Origin: Caldicoprobacter oshimai DSM 21659
Lineage (GTDB): Bacteria; Bacillota; Clostridia; Caldicoprobacterales; Caldicoprobacteraceae
Direction: 5' to 3'
NCBI GenBank assembly: GCA_000526435.1
Contig: JAGB01000003.1
Span: 248,001 to 312,000, forward strand
Length of the DNA: 64,000 nucleotides
Position 1 is the stretch's first letter; each line of letters opens with the position of its first letter. Made by a program: the position numbers and the translations under genes. Below, in pieces: positions 17,543-25,887 of the stretch. The notes under the pieces were generated by a model. The model was given only the letters and a program-made list of their open reading frames with translations, made no database searches and was not told the origin of the DNA.

Positions 17543-18460
17543 TCATTCACACCCGGCCTCGTCGGCCTTAACTTTTTTACGCTGAAAATAATCCACCTCA
17601 AAAAGCTTTCTGAACCTTGCCGGAGACATACCGGTCTCTTTTTTAAAAAGATAGGTAAAGTATTGCTGGCTGCTTATCCCTATGTTTTGAGCTACCTCGT
17701 TCATGGAAAGGTTGGTCTTGATAAGCAAATCCTTTGCGCGGTTGATCCTCACGCGCGTGAGATATTCAACCGGCGTCACCCCCATGTATTCTTTAAATAT
17801 CCTGTGGAAATAACTCCTGTTGAGCCCGACGCGCTTTGCAATATCCTCTACCTTTATATCCCTGTGATACGATTTATGGATAAAGTGAATGGCACTTCGC
17901 ACATAAGCCATCTGTGGATCTGAACTCCCCAGGCGCTGTTCTTCTATTATCCTTGTAATCTGCAGCATGAGCTGCCAGAACAGCAGGTTGGTTGAAATCT
18001 GTGCCGTTCCACGATTCCCATCCAGCTCAGCTATCATCCTTTTGAGCAACCAGTAAATCTCCTCGGTATCTTTCAAGATATAATAAGGCGCATCCTCAAA
18101 AAAGCATATGGGCGGATCGGATATTTTGCGACAAAAAGCGCCAAACGAAAAAAATTCCCCTCTGTTGGGTACGAATACAAACTCGATGTTCAGGATTTTA
18201 CAGGGATGCCCTGCTTCAACCAAAAGGCAATGGGGAACATCGCCGTTTATAAAGACGAACTCCCCCTTCCGCATAAACAGCCGTTGTTCTTCCACCTCAA
18301 CGCTGCATTCGCCCTGCTCGACATACATGATTTCTACCTGTTTATGCCTATGGGGAGTCATGGTATATTGATTGTTAAAGCTGCGATAGTAATACCCCAT
18401 GATGCACGGCACCAGGTCCTCCGTAAACAGCTCAGGGGAGCGCATATCATATATCTCCAT
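17543..18460 (-). CDS. AraC family regulator with N-terminal cupin
   Basis: Residues about 20-110 form a cupin sensor (PHRHKQVEIMYVEQGE; FINGDVPHCL). The C-terminal 100 residues hold two AraC helix-turn-helix motifs: VEDIAKRVGLNRSYFHRIFK and MNEVAQNIGISSQQYFTYLF. It lies 15 nt downstream of nadE, so it may be co-transcribed with thrC-nadE. Ligand is probably a sugar; target unknown. Confidence 0.92.
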   Translation of the reverse strand: MEIYDMRSPELFTEDLVPCIMGYYYRSFNNQYTMTPHRHKQVEIMYVEQGECSVEVEEQRLFMRKGEFVFINGDVPHCLLVEAGHPCKILNIEFVFVPNRGEFFSFGAFCRKISDPPICFFEDAPYYILKDTEEIYWLLKRMIAELDGNRGTAQISTNLLFWQLMLQITRIIEEQRLGSSDPQMAYVRSAIHFIHKSYHRDIKVEDIAKRVGLNRSYFHRIFKEYMGVTPVEYLTRVRINRAKDLLIKTNLSMNEVAQNIGISSQQYFTYLFKKETGMSPARFRKLFEVDYFQRKKVKADEAGCE

Positions 18461-18475
18461 AAAACGCTCACCACA

Positions 18476-20050
18476 TCATTCCCAGCGATATCCATGAACC
18501 GCCGGATTTCTGCCGGCCTTCTCAATAGGGCTGAAGACACGGATGGCTAAAGGAGCCTGCCTGCGCTTGTATTCGCTGCGCTGTACCATATTCAAAATGT
18601 TGCACACCACCAAGCGGTCATAACCTCTGGCCACAATTTCGTCGGCAGACAGCCCCTCATCTATATACATGCTGAGTACCGCATCCAGGACGTCATATGG
18701 TGGCAGAGAATCCTGGTCCTTTTGATTGGGGCGCAGTTCGGCCGATGGCGGCTTAATCAAAGTATTGTGCGGAATGACCTCTTGATCCCGGTTTACATAG
18801 CTGCAGACATCATAGACAACAGTTTTAGGTATATCTGCAATGGGCGCAAGGCCACCGCACATATCGCCGTATATTGTGGTATAGCCGACCGATGTCTCAG
18901 ACCTGTTGCTGGTAGATACCAGCACCCGCCCCTCTCGATTGGCTATAAACATGAGCAGATTCCCGCGGATCCTTGCCTGAACGTTCTCTTCGGCCACATC
19001 ACCCACAGGTGACGGTGAACCGTTAAACACCTTCAAATATTCTTTAAAGATATCCTCAATAGGGATGACCCTGTACTGTATCCCCAGGTTTTCTGCCAGG
19101 GTTTGAGCATCCTGCCTGCTGTGCTCTGAAGAATACCTGGAAGGCATATATACGCCCAGCACGTTTTCCCGCCCCAGAGCATCAGCCATTATACAGGCCA
19201 CCAAAGCCGAATCAACGCCGCCGCTCAAGCCTAATACGGCTTTCTTAAAGCCATTCTTTGAAAAATAATCGCGGACTCCCAAAACCAACGCTTTATACAG
19301 CCATGAGATATCCTCCTGCAGGCAGGGCAACGGGCAATGAACACCGCCCAAATCGAAGACCACCATCTCCTCTACAAAGGGCTGTGCCTGCACCATACAT
19401 TGCCCTTTTTCGTCAAACACCCTGCTTGTACCTGCAAATACCAAGTCATCGTTGCCTCCCACCTGATTTACATACACCAGGGGGGCTCCAATCTTTTTCG
19501 CAACACGGACCAAAATGTCATTGTGCCACTTAAATTGACCGTAACAATAAGGACTAGCCGAAATGTTGATAATCAAATCAACGCCCCTGTATTCGGCATC
19601 GCCCCATACGTCATCTCCCACAGTCACAGCCAGTTTGTATTCTCTAAAGGCCAGGCTGTCAGTTCCACAAAACGGCTCAAAATAGCAGGCCTCATCAAAA
19701 GCGCCTAAAACCTTCAGCTTGCGCTTGGCAGTGTACCCCACCACTTGCCTGTTTTCTATTAGCAGCGCAGCGCTATACAGCCCCTTTTTATCATCCTGTA
19801 GGGCTGTGCCGAGCAACACCCCTATCCCGTCGGTATGCTCGACAACCTGACGCAATGCCGCCTGGCAATCCCGCGTGAAATCCTTCAGCTTGAGGAGCCC
19901 CTGAGGCGGATAGCCGATCAAGCTGAGCTCAGGGAATACCACCAAATCGCAGTTCAAACTCCTGGCACTTTTTATAAATTCTATAATCTTCGACGCATTT
20001 CCTTTCAAGTCGCCTACAACAGGATTTAGCTGAACCAAAGCTATCCTCAT
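18476..20050 (-). CDS. nadE: NAD synthetase with degenerate glutaminase domain
   Basis: Two domains: an N-terminal nitrilase-like amidase (1-250) and a C-terminal NAD synthetase with the ATP-pyrophosphatase P-loop LGLSGGVDSALVA near 270. The enzyme amidates deamido-NAD to NAD. In the amidase, catalytic Glu41 (VFPEL) and Lys109 are present, but the nucleophile motif usually written CED-x-W reads V-G-D-D-V-W, so residue 145 is Gly and not Cys. Glutamine hydrolysis should be lost, leaving ammonia dependence. thrC lies 3 nt upstream on the same strand. Confidence 0.93.
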   Translation of the reverse strand: MRIALVQLNPVVGDLKGNASKIIEFIKSARSLNCDLVVFPELSLIGYPPQGLLKLKDFTRDCQAALRQVVEHTDGIGVLLGTALQDDKKGLYSAALLIENRQVVGYTAKRKLKVLGAFDEACYFEPFCGTDSLAFREYKLAVTVGDDVWGDAEYRGVDLIINISASPYCYGQFKWHNDILVRVAKKIGAPLVYVNQVGGNDDLVFAGTSRVFDEKGQCMVQAQPFVEEMVVFDLGGVHCPLPCLQEDISWLYKALVLGVRDYFSKNGFKKAVLGLSGGVDSALVACIMADALGRENVLGVYMPSRYSSEHSRQDAQTLAENLGIQYRVIPIEDIFKEYLKVFNGSPSPVGDVAEENVQARIRGNLLMFIANREGRVLVSTSNRSETSVGYTTIYGDMCGGLAPIADIPKTVVYDVCSYVNRDQEVIPHNTLIKPPSAELRPNQKDQDSLPPYDVLDAVLSMYIDEGLSADEIVARGYDRLVVCNILNMVQRSEYKRRQAPLAIRVFSPIEKAGRNPAVHGYRWE

Positions 20051-20053
20051 GCT

Positions 20054-21562
20054 CTACACCTCGTCGATCTTAAGCAGTTCAATTACCACATCTTTCATCT
20101 GATCCTGTCTGCATGAAATGGTATGCCTGATGTTCTTCTCCTTCAATCCCGCCAAACTCAGTGGAATATTCAAGCCCGATACACGGCTTAAAACATCCAG
20201 CAATTCAAATTCGCCCCGGCCCTCTACTGCGTCCTGCCCCAGTATGGCCCTCAAAACATCGCCTGCAAACTTAAATGGGCTGGCAGTTGAGGCCAGTATC
20301 GCCTTGTGGTCATCACCCGTCTGCCTCCTGTACTCATCATAAACCCATTTTCCCACCGCCGTATGGGGATCCAAAACATAGTTATATTCCTGGTATGTGC
20401 TGCGTATGGCCTGAAGGGTCTGGGCATCATCGGCATACCCTCCCCAGAAGACCTCCTGAAGCCTGTGCAGGCTATCATCGTCTATCCTGTATTGGCCCTC
20501 GCTCTGTAAGCTGGCCATCCACGTCTTCACTCTTTCGTGGTCACCACCCGAAAGCTCAAACAACAACCTTTCCAGGTTGCTGGATATCAAAATGTCCATA
20601 GAAGGCGATATGGTTTTATAAAATTCCCTCCTGCGGTCATATATACCCGTGTTGATAAAGTCAGCAAGTACCTTATTTCTGTTGGAAGCGCAAATCAGGC
20701 GATGTATTGGCACACCCATCCTCTTAGCGTAATAGGCCGCCAGAATATTGCCAAAGTTGCCGGTGGGTACAACCACGTCCACCAGCTGGTCCTCTGATAT
20801 CTCACCAGCCTTCAGCATATTAAGCCATGCAGATATATAGTAAACGATCTGGGGCACCAGCCTTCCCCAGTTTATGGAGTTGGCAGATGAGAAGCGGTAT
20901 CCCTTTTGCTCCATTTTCTGTTCCAGCTGCTTGTCGGCAAATATGGCCTTTACACCCGACTGCGCGCTATCAAAATTCCCCTCCACAGCCACCACATGGA
21001 CGTTGGCACCTTCCTGAGTTATCATCTGGAGCTGCTGCATGGAGCTTACCCCTTCCTTAGGGTAAAACACCACAACGTGGGTTCCAGAGACGTCTTTAAA
21101 CCCCTCCAGCGCCGCTTTGCCGGTATCCCCCGACGTGGCCACAAGGATCACAATATCGTCCTTCTCGCCGGTTCGCTTTGCAGCCGTGACCATTAAATGT
21201 GGGAGAAGCTGCAGGGCCATGTCCTTAAATGCACAGGTCGGCCCATGCCACAGCTCCAAAATATAAAGCTGGTCGTCAAGCTTCAATACAGGCGCAATAT
21301 CGGGCACATCAAACTTTTCCAGGTTATAGGCTGAATACACGCACCTTGTTAAATCCTCCTGCGAATAATCGGTCAAGAACAGCGAAAGGACCTTTACTGC
21401 CCTTTCACGGTAACCCTCCTGCGCCAGCATCCTGAAGTCGTCCATGGACAAACCGGGAATCTCATCGGGTACAAACAGCCCTCCATCGCTGGCAATCCCC
21501 TGCTTGATAACATCCATAGAAGGCAGATTGGCATCTCCTCCACGCGTGCTTTTGTACAGCAT
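20054..21562 (-). CDS. thrC: Threonine synthase
   Basis: 502-residue PLP enzyme converting O-phosphohomoserine to threonine. The PLP lysine is K113 in HGPTCAFKDMALQLLP, preceded by the N-terminal cap (YKSTRGG, ASDGGLFVP); the phosphate-binding loop is LVATSGDTGKAALEG. The length fits the long bacterial class. GGAGAGGGAT precedes the ATG. It heads a thrC-nadE-araC operon, unusual because homoserine genes are not adjacent. Confidence 0.96.
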   Translation of the reverse strand: MLYKSTRGGDANLPSMDVIKQGIASDGGLFVPDEIPGLSMDDFRMLAQEGYRERAVKVLSLFLTDYSQEDLTRCVYSAYNLEKFDVPDIAPVLKLDDQLYILELWHGPTCAFKDMALQLLPHLMVTAAKRTGEKDDIVILVATSGDTGKAALEGFKDVSGTHVVVFYPKEGVSSMQQLQMITQEGANVHVVAVEGNFDSAQSGVKAIFADKQLEQKMEQKGYRFSSANSINWGRLVPQIVYYISAWLNMLKAGEISEDQLVDVVVPTGNFGNILAAYYAKRMGVPIHRLICASNRNKVLADFINTGIYDRRREFYKTISPSMDILISSNLERLLFELSGGDHERVKTWMASLQSEGQYRIDDDSLHRLQEVFWGGYADDAQTLQAIRSTYQEYNYVLDPHTAVGKWVYDEYRRQTGDDHKAILASTASPFKFAGDVLRAILGQDAVEGRGEFELLDVLSRVSGLNIPLSLAGLKEKNIRHTISCRQDQMKDVVIELLKIDEV

Positions 21563-21763
21563 ATCCCTCTCCTACCATTCAGTGTATATTGGGATTTTTG
21601 ATTCATTATACTCCCTCGCAAACTTCTCGTCAAATAAAAAAACTTTTCCCTTTTTTAGCCCTACTTATGGGAAAAGTCCCATTTATCAGCTACGCTATTT
21701 GTGAATATTACAGAGTTGGAATCCTTTTTGAGATGTTTCATAAAGTACGGGAGGCATCATCAA

Positions 21764-21790
21764 AAAGAAAGCCAAGGGCTTTCCCTCGGC
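21764..21790 (-). terminator. Terminator of the small P-loop gene
   Basis: GCCGAGGG-AAAG-CCCTTGGC with one G-U, followed by TTTCTTTTT on the minus strand, 42 nt past the stop. Confidence 0.7.
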
Positions 21791-21832
21791 TAAAATACCT
21801 TGTTTTCCTTTAAGTTTCCCTTTAAGCCCTCT

Positions 21833-22261
21833 TTATGCTATGCATTCTTCTTCTAGCATATACTCTTTCAGGAAAACAGGTACGCTCTCGGGAGTGCCGC
21901 TCATGGTGATCACAAACTGTATATTGAATTTGTCCGAAAGCTTTTTCACATCCGTCACAAAATCCTCTATGCTCTTTATATCTCCCCCTAAATCTTCAAT
22001 GATCCCATCGATATAAACATGCTCGATATCGTAATCCCCCGCAATGATCCCGCACAAGAACCCGTACAGCACATTTAGGTCTTTCAACCCGAACTCCCTG
22101 GCGTTGATGAACCGAACCTGGTACTTCAGACCCGTTATCTTCCGATAATCCCCGTCGATAAACACCACGTTCCCCTTGGTTTCCTCTATGGCCCGATTCG
22201 CCATTTCAATCACTTTCTTGGTCTTCCCGCTTCCCTTCGGGCCAATGATAAAATGTATCAT
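21833..22261 (-). CDS. Small P-loop ATP/GTP-binding protein
   Basis: 142 residues with a Walker A at the very N-terminus (GPKGSGKT, 7-14) and hydrophobic strands with acidic ends (NVVFIDGD; HVYIDGIIED) that can serve as Walker B. Widespread in clostridia as an unnamed ATP-binding protein. GGGAGG precedes the ATG, and the region upstream has an extended -10 (TGGTATAAT). No partner is evident. Confidence 0.75.
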   Translation of the reverse strand: MIHFIIGPKGSGKTKKVIEMANRAIEETKGNVVFIDGDYRKITGLKYQVRFINAREFGLKDLNVLYGFLCGIIAGDYDIEHVYIDGIIEDLGGDIKSIEDFVTDVKKLSDKFNIQFVITMSGTPESVPVFLKEYMLEEECIA

Positions 22262-22379
22262 GTTGACCGCCTCCCGTAATTTTTGTTAGGGTTTGGTTAT
22301 ATTATACCACACTACCAGCAGGGTTACCATAGAAAAGCATCACAAAAAATAAGCATAAAATTGTATAAAATTAAGGGCT

Positions 22380-23501
22380 CTAGCGGCCCTTTCCGTATTT
22401 CAGCATGCGCTGAACAATCCGCTGGCGAACCTGTTCAATCTTTTCAAAATCCATGGCTGAAATGTAATAGCTCTCCAGCTGGTCGTGAACAGCCTTGGCC
22501 TGTGCAATATTGCTTATAGCTTGATCAAGCAGTTCCAAAAATCTCTCGTGGGCACCTGATAAAGCCCTCCTGCGCTCTTCATCCAGGTTTGCCTCGTTAA
22601 GACACGCTGACAGGTCTATGCCTTCCCCAAGGTTTATTCCATGGCCCTCAGGCACAGCGCTACGAAATGGCTCCCATATATTTATGACAGCAGCGTTAAG
22701 CTCAGGTATAATCACCATATCCAAATCCTGGGGCTCAATAGGGCAGTGCGACCTTTCGGTGAAAAATCCCTGCCACTCAGCTATGTGCGCAACCCTGCTT
22801 AACAGTTCCTTGGCCCCCGAACCCGGTCCACCGTAAACGGGATATACATCCATGCCGGGCTTGAGCAAGGTATCAGTATAATCCTTTATACCAGAAGGGG
22901 TGATTGCACAGGCGAAATAATGCCTTGCCCGGCCATCCTTGCCCAAAACATCAAATCTTTTAAACACTTTTCTGATGAGCAAGTCGGCCTGCCGTTGATA
23001 TTCAGCCCTGTCCACACAGCTTTTCACGTAGCCCTTCCATTCATCATAAGCGACTCTGGCTTCTTTAAGCTGGCTGTAGGCCGTATTGAATAGGTCCTTT
23101 ATTCGATTTGTGCAGTCAATTATGTACTCCCTGTTGGCAACCAGCACATCATCGTTCCAGTAATCGCCAAAATAGATAATCTCCTCGACAGCTCCTGGAT
23201 ACCGTGGATCCATCACGTGAGGGGCTGTACCATCCATTATGGCCACTTTTAAATCGGGTACCGCTACAGCATCAAGGGAATGGGGATCCGAGGAGCAATA
23301 AAAGTATTCAACGTCATATCCCCTATCAAGCAAATCCTGGCCAATCTTTTTCATAAAAGTCGACTTGCCTACCCCTGGTCCACCTTTTATTATAAATATC
23401 CTGTTTGTATTGGCCTCCAGTATCTCTCCAAAGTAATTTACAAAACCATCGGGCGTATTCCCGCCAGCAAACATGCATCTAATATTTGGTTTTGATTTCA
23501 C
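22380..23501 (-). CDS. PRK06851-type P-loop ATPase with degenerate second P-loop
   Basis: 373 residues. The first Walker A, GGPGVGKST (about 40-48), is intact. A second P-loop is expected in the C-terminal half of this family, but the matching segment reads GGPGSGAKEL, lacking the normal G-K-[ST]. Start GTG at 23501 is chosen because GGGAGGAG is 5 nt upstream; the longer TTG frame has no ribosome site. The family is common in spore formers and has no firm function. Confidence 0.8.
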   Translation of the reverse strand: MKSKPNIRCMFAGGNTPDGFVNYFGEILEANTNRIFIIKGGPGVGKSTFMKKIGQDLLDRGYDVEYFYCSSDPHSLDAVAVPDLKVAIMDGTAPHVMDPRYPGAVEEIIYFGDYWNDDVLVANREYIIDCTNRIKDLFNTAYSQLKEARVAYDEWKGYVKSCVDRAEYQRQADLLIRKVFKRFDVLGKDGRARHYFACAITPSGIKDYTDTLLKPGMDVYPVYGGPGSGAKELLSRVAHIAEWQGFFTERSHCPIEPQDLDMVIIPELNAAVINIWEPFRSAVPEGHGINLGEGIDLSACLNEANLDEERRRALSGAHERFLELLDQAISNIAQAKAVHDQLESYYISAMDFEKIEQVRQRIVQRMLKYGKGR

Positions 23502-23585
23502 AGATACTCCTCCCACCTCATATCGAATATCACTCTCTGATATTATATGCGTTGGATCAACTGCATATGATGAACTCAACTAAGG

Positions 23586-23625
23586 ATAAAAAAAGAGCAA
23601 CGCTTGAATCAAGCGTTGCTCTTTT
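23586..23625 (-). terminator. Terminator of rplY
   Basis: A 15-bp perfect stem (AAAAGAGCAACGCTT with its complement, 5-nt loop) begins at the stop codon and runs into seven T on the minus strand. Confidence 0.9.
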
Positions 23626-24208
23626 AGCTAGAAGCGGTCTCAGACTCTTCACCTTCTTCAGAAGTTTCCTCCTCAGCCGAGGTTATAACAGCTATGGCAT
23701 CCTCCGGCAAGTCCGTTATTTGTATTTCCGGATGAATATTTAGGTCTTCAATCGTCACAACATCCCCGTTATTCTTATCGCCCACGTCCACTACAAAGTG
23801 CTCAGGAATGACGGTCGCTTCACCGGTAACGTTTATGCTGTCTATATTGACTTGAAGTATCAATCCCTTTGATTTTAACTTTTCGCGTCCGATAAACTTA
23901 ATGGGTATATCACAGGTAATCTTTTGCCCTGCAGCCACCAGCTGCAGGTCCACGTGAAGCACCTCACCCGTAATCGGCTCTTTCTCTATATCCTTAACCA
24001 GAGCCATCTTCTCTTGATTATCTATTATCAGTTTAACTCTAGGCCTCTCTCCATGCTCTCTTAAAACTTTTAAAAATTCACGCTTCACAAACTTGACGGG
24101 CAAGCTCTTGATTTCCCTGCCATAAACAACGCCGGGGATAAAACCCTCCCGTCTTGCCTTCTTGCCCTTTTCATTTCTTGGCAAAGCAGTGAGCGTTGCT
24201 ACTCTCAT
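23624..24208 (-). CDS. rplY: Ribosomal protein L25 (general stress protein Ctc type)
   Basis: 194 residues: N-terminal 5S rRNA-binding L25 domain (about 1-92, with GFIPGVVYGRE and VKDIEKEPITGEVLHVDL) followed by the TL5-type C-terminal beta domain and an acidic Glu/Ser tail. It binds 5S rRNA in the large subunit; Ctc in Bacillus is stress induced. ATG at 24208 follows AAGGAGGGGATGGT; the longer frame at 24238 starts upstream of that site. Confidence 0.95.
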   Translation of the reverse strand: MRVATLTALPRNEKGKKARREGFIPGVVYGREIKSLPVKFVKREFLKVLREHGERPRVKLIIDNQEKMALVKDIEKEPITGEVLHVDLQLVAAGQKITCDIPIKFIGREKLKSKGLILQVNIDSINVTGEATVIPEHFVVDVGDKNNGDVVTIEDLNIHPEIQITDLPEDAIAVITSAEEETSEEGEESETASS

Positions 24209-24398
24209 ACCATCCCCTCCTTTTACTTTAATAAACATGTTGTCTATTAAAATAAAAGAAGATAAAGTATATGGATTAGCAACAACATCATATTATTATA
24301 GCATTTTTTTATATAAACTTCTACAGCCTGTTAAAACATACATTATTAAAACCGGCTCACACACAGTCATTCCCCAATCGATTTTTCTGCCGTTGACT

Positions 24399-25376
24399 TC
24401 AATATTCCCTCATCCTTCTCCACACATCCAGGATTAACTTATACCTCTCCGGTGGCAATCCCTTGAAAGGAACATTGCTGGTACAGAAAATATATCCTCC
24501 ACCTGGCTTACCATAAGTGAGGGCGTATTCCGCGCTCTGTATAACTTCCTCGTCAGTACCGGTTTGCATAAGGGCGCAATTTACGTTGCCACACAGACAG
24601 ACCTTATCCCCTACAAGCTCCTTCACTACTTTAATATCTACCCCTGCCTGTGGATCCAAAGAATGAAGTGCGTGCGGCCTACACTCAACTAGCTGGTCAA
24701 GTATAGGCATTATATTTCCATCGGTGTGTTTAATAGTGTACAAGCCTAATTTACGCGCTTCATCGATGATCTTGTAAAGATAAGGCTGGATGAACTCCTC
24801 AAACATGGCAGGTGAGAGAAACGGACCACTATTATAGCAGTAATCAGAGCATAGAATTAGGCAGTCCACCCCCGCTTCAGCCAGCCGCCTATTCCTTTTA
24901 ATAGCCGTTTCAGCCATTTTCGCAGCTTTTTCTTTAACAGCCTCACGGTTATCCGCAATAGCATAGGCAAACTCATACATCTCATTGCCATCTGGTATTG
25001 CAAATGTGCCATCGCCATGATAATGAATCATGTAATTATCCCCTACAAGCTCCCGCAAGTATTTGATAAGCAGTTTAGTCTCTTCGGGAAGAGGTCCTCC
25101 TTCGTTCCAAAACTCCGTCGCATCCCCCAATACAAAACCCGGTATACTAGAGTATTCAAGGGTACTGTATACCTCTACCATGTATTCGGCAAGCTGGTAT
25201 ATCCTCTTCTCCTTTTCCTTCCACGATAGTTTGGCCAGACCTTCCCTGGTAAGGTCCTCTGTGATGAACTTTCGCCCAAACATCTCCTCTTCAAGCTGAA
25301 ACTCCAACTCAAAAGTCGGCACCATATCAGGCACCTTTAAGGTTAAAGCAGCCACTGCTCTTTCCTTCGGCGTCAT
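24399..25376 (-). CDS. Uroporphyrinogen decarboxylase (UroD) family protein
   Basis: 325 residues of the UroD/MtaA-like family (PF01208): TPKERAVAALTLKVPD at the N-terminus, then a TIM barrel with IKHTDGNIMPILDQL, HSLDPQAGVDIK and LCGNVNCALMQ. In clostridia such genes outside heme loci act in methyl transfer or in unknown sugar contexts, so true heme synthesis is unlikely here. ATG at 25376 follows a G-run. No corrinoid protein or methyltransferase partner is adjacent. Confidence 0.85.
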   Translation of the reverse strand: MTPKERAVAALTLKVPDMVPTFELEFQLEEEMFGRKFITEDLTREGLAKLSWKEKEKRIYQLAEYMVEVYSTLEYSSIPGFVLGDATEFWNEGGPLPEETKLLIKYLRELVGDNYMIHYHGDGTFAIPDGNEMYEFAYAIADNREAVKEKAAKMAETAIKRNRRLAEAGVDCLILCSDYCYNSGPFLSPAMFEEFIQPYLYKIIDEARKLGLYTIKHTDGNIMPILDQLVECRPHALHSLDPQAGVDIKVVKELVGDKVCLCGNVNCALMQTGTDEEVIQSAEYALTYGKPGGGYIFCTSNVPFKGLPPERYKLILDVWRRMREY

Positions 25377-25558
25377 TGATACCCCCCCCAAACCACGTTA
25401 CCTTATAACAAGCTTTGCTATTTCTTTGTTTGTATACCTTAAGCAAACGCCATTTTAAGAATTCACAAATAATATTACAATCAATTCTGAACCAATTCCA
25501 GACACTTTTATATTATCTCGCTCGATACTATATCATTTCCATAGCCCAACTACATACT

Positions 25559-25867
25559 TTACAGCTCATTGTAAAAGGTAACGTTATTTTCTTTGGCAAA
25601 TTTAGCAAGCCCCTGCTTATATTCATTAAAAAACTTCTTCTCCCTATATTTCGTATAAATAAAGGGTTTGTCAGACTTCCGCGTCGTAATTACAATACGT
25701 TCTGAAGATACCGGCCAAAAGAATCTAACCTCCTTACACCGTTGAAACCTGATACTCACAATTTCATCATATTTGAGGTTTACGGTGCTGACCCTATTCT
25801 TACCCACCACCACAAGCACCAATTCAGTTTTATCGCAGTATATACGCCTGCTTGCCAAAGCCATCAT
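25559..25867 (-). CDS. Hypothetical protein, possible PH-like fold
   Basis: About 103 residues, beta-rich then a C-terminal helix: IYCDKTELVLVVVG, STVNLKYDEIVSIRF, ERIVITTRKSDKPFIY, KKFFNEYKQGLAKFAKE. The alternating strands followed by a helix resemble bacterial PH domains, which is inference. The start is unclear: AAAAGGG lies very close to tandem ATGs at 25867 and 25864, and an upstream TTG overlaps the previous gene. It follows the DUF4091 gene by about 20 nt. Confidence 0.6.
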   Translation of the reverse strand: MMALASRRIYCDKTELVLVVVGKNRVSTVNLKYDEIVSIRFQRCKEVRFFWPVSSERIVITTRKSDKPFIYTKYREKKFFNEYKQGLAKFAKENNVTFYNEL

Positions 25868-25887
25868 CCCTTTTAACAAAATGCAGG

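Noticed and set aside
18358-18550. Short frames antisense or out of frame at the nadE-araC junction
   Set aside because: Both overlap established genes and lack start signals.
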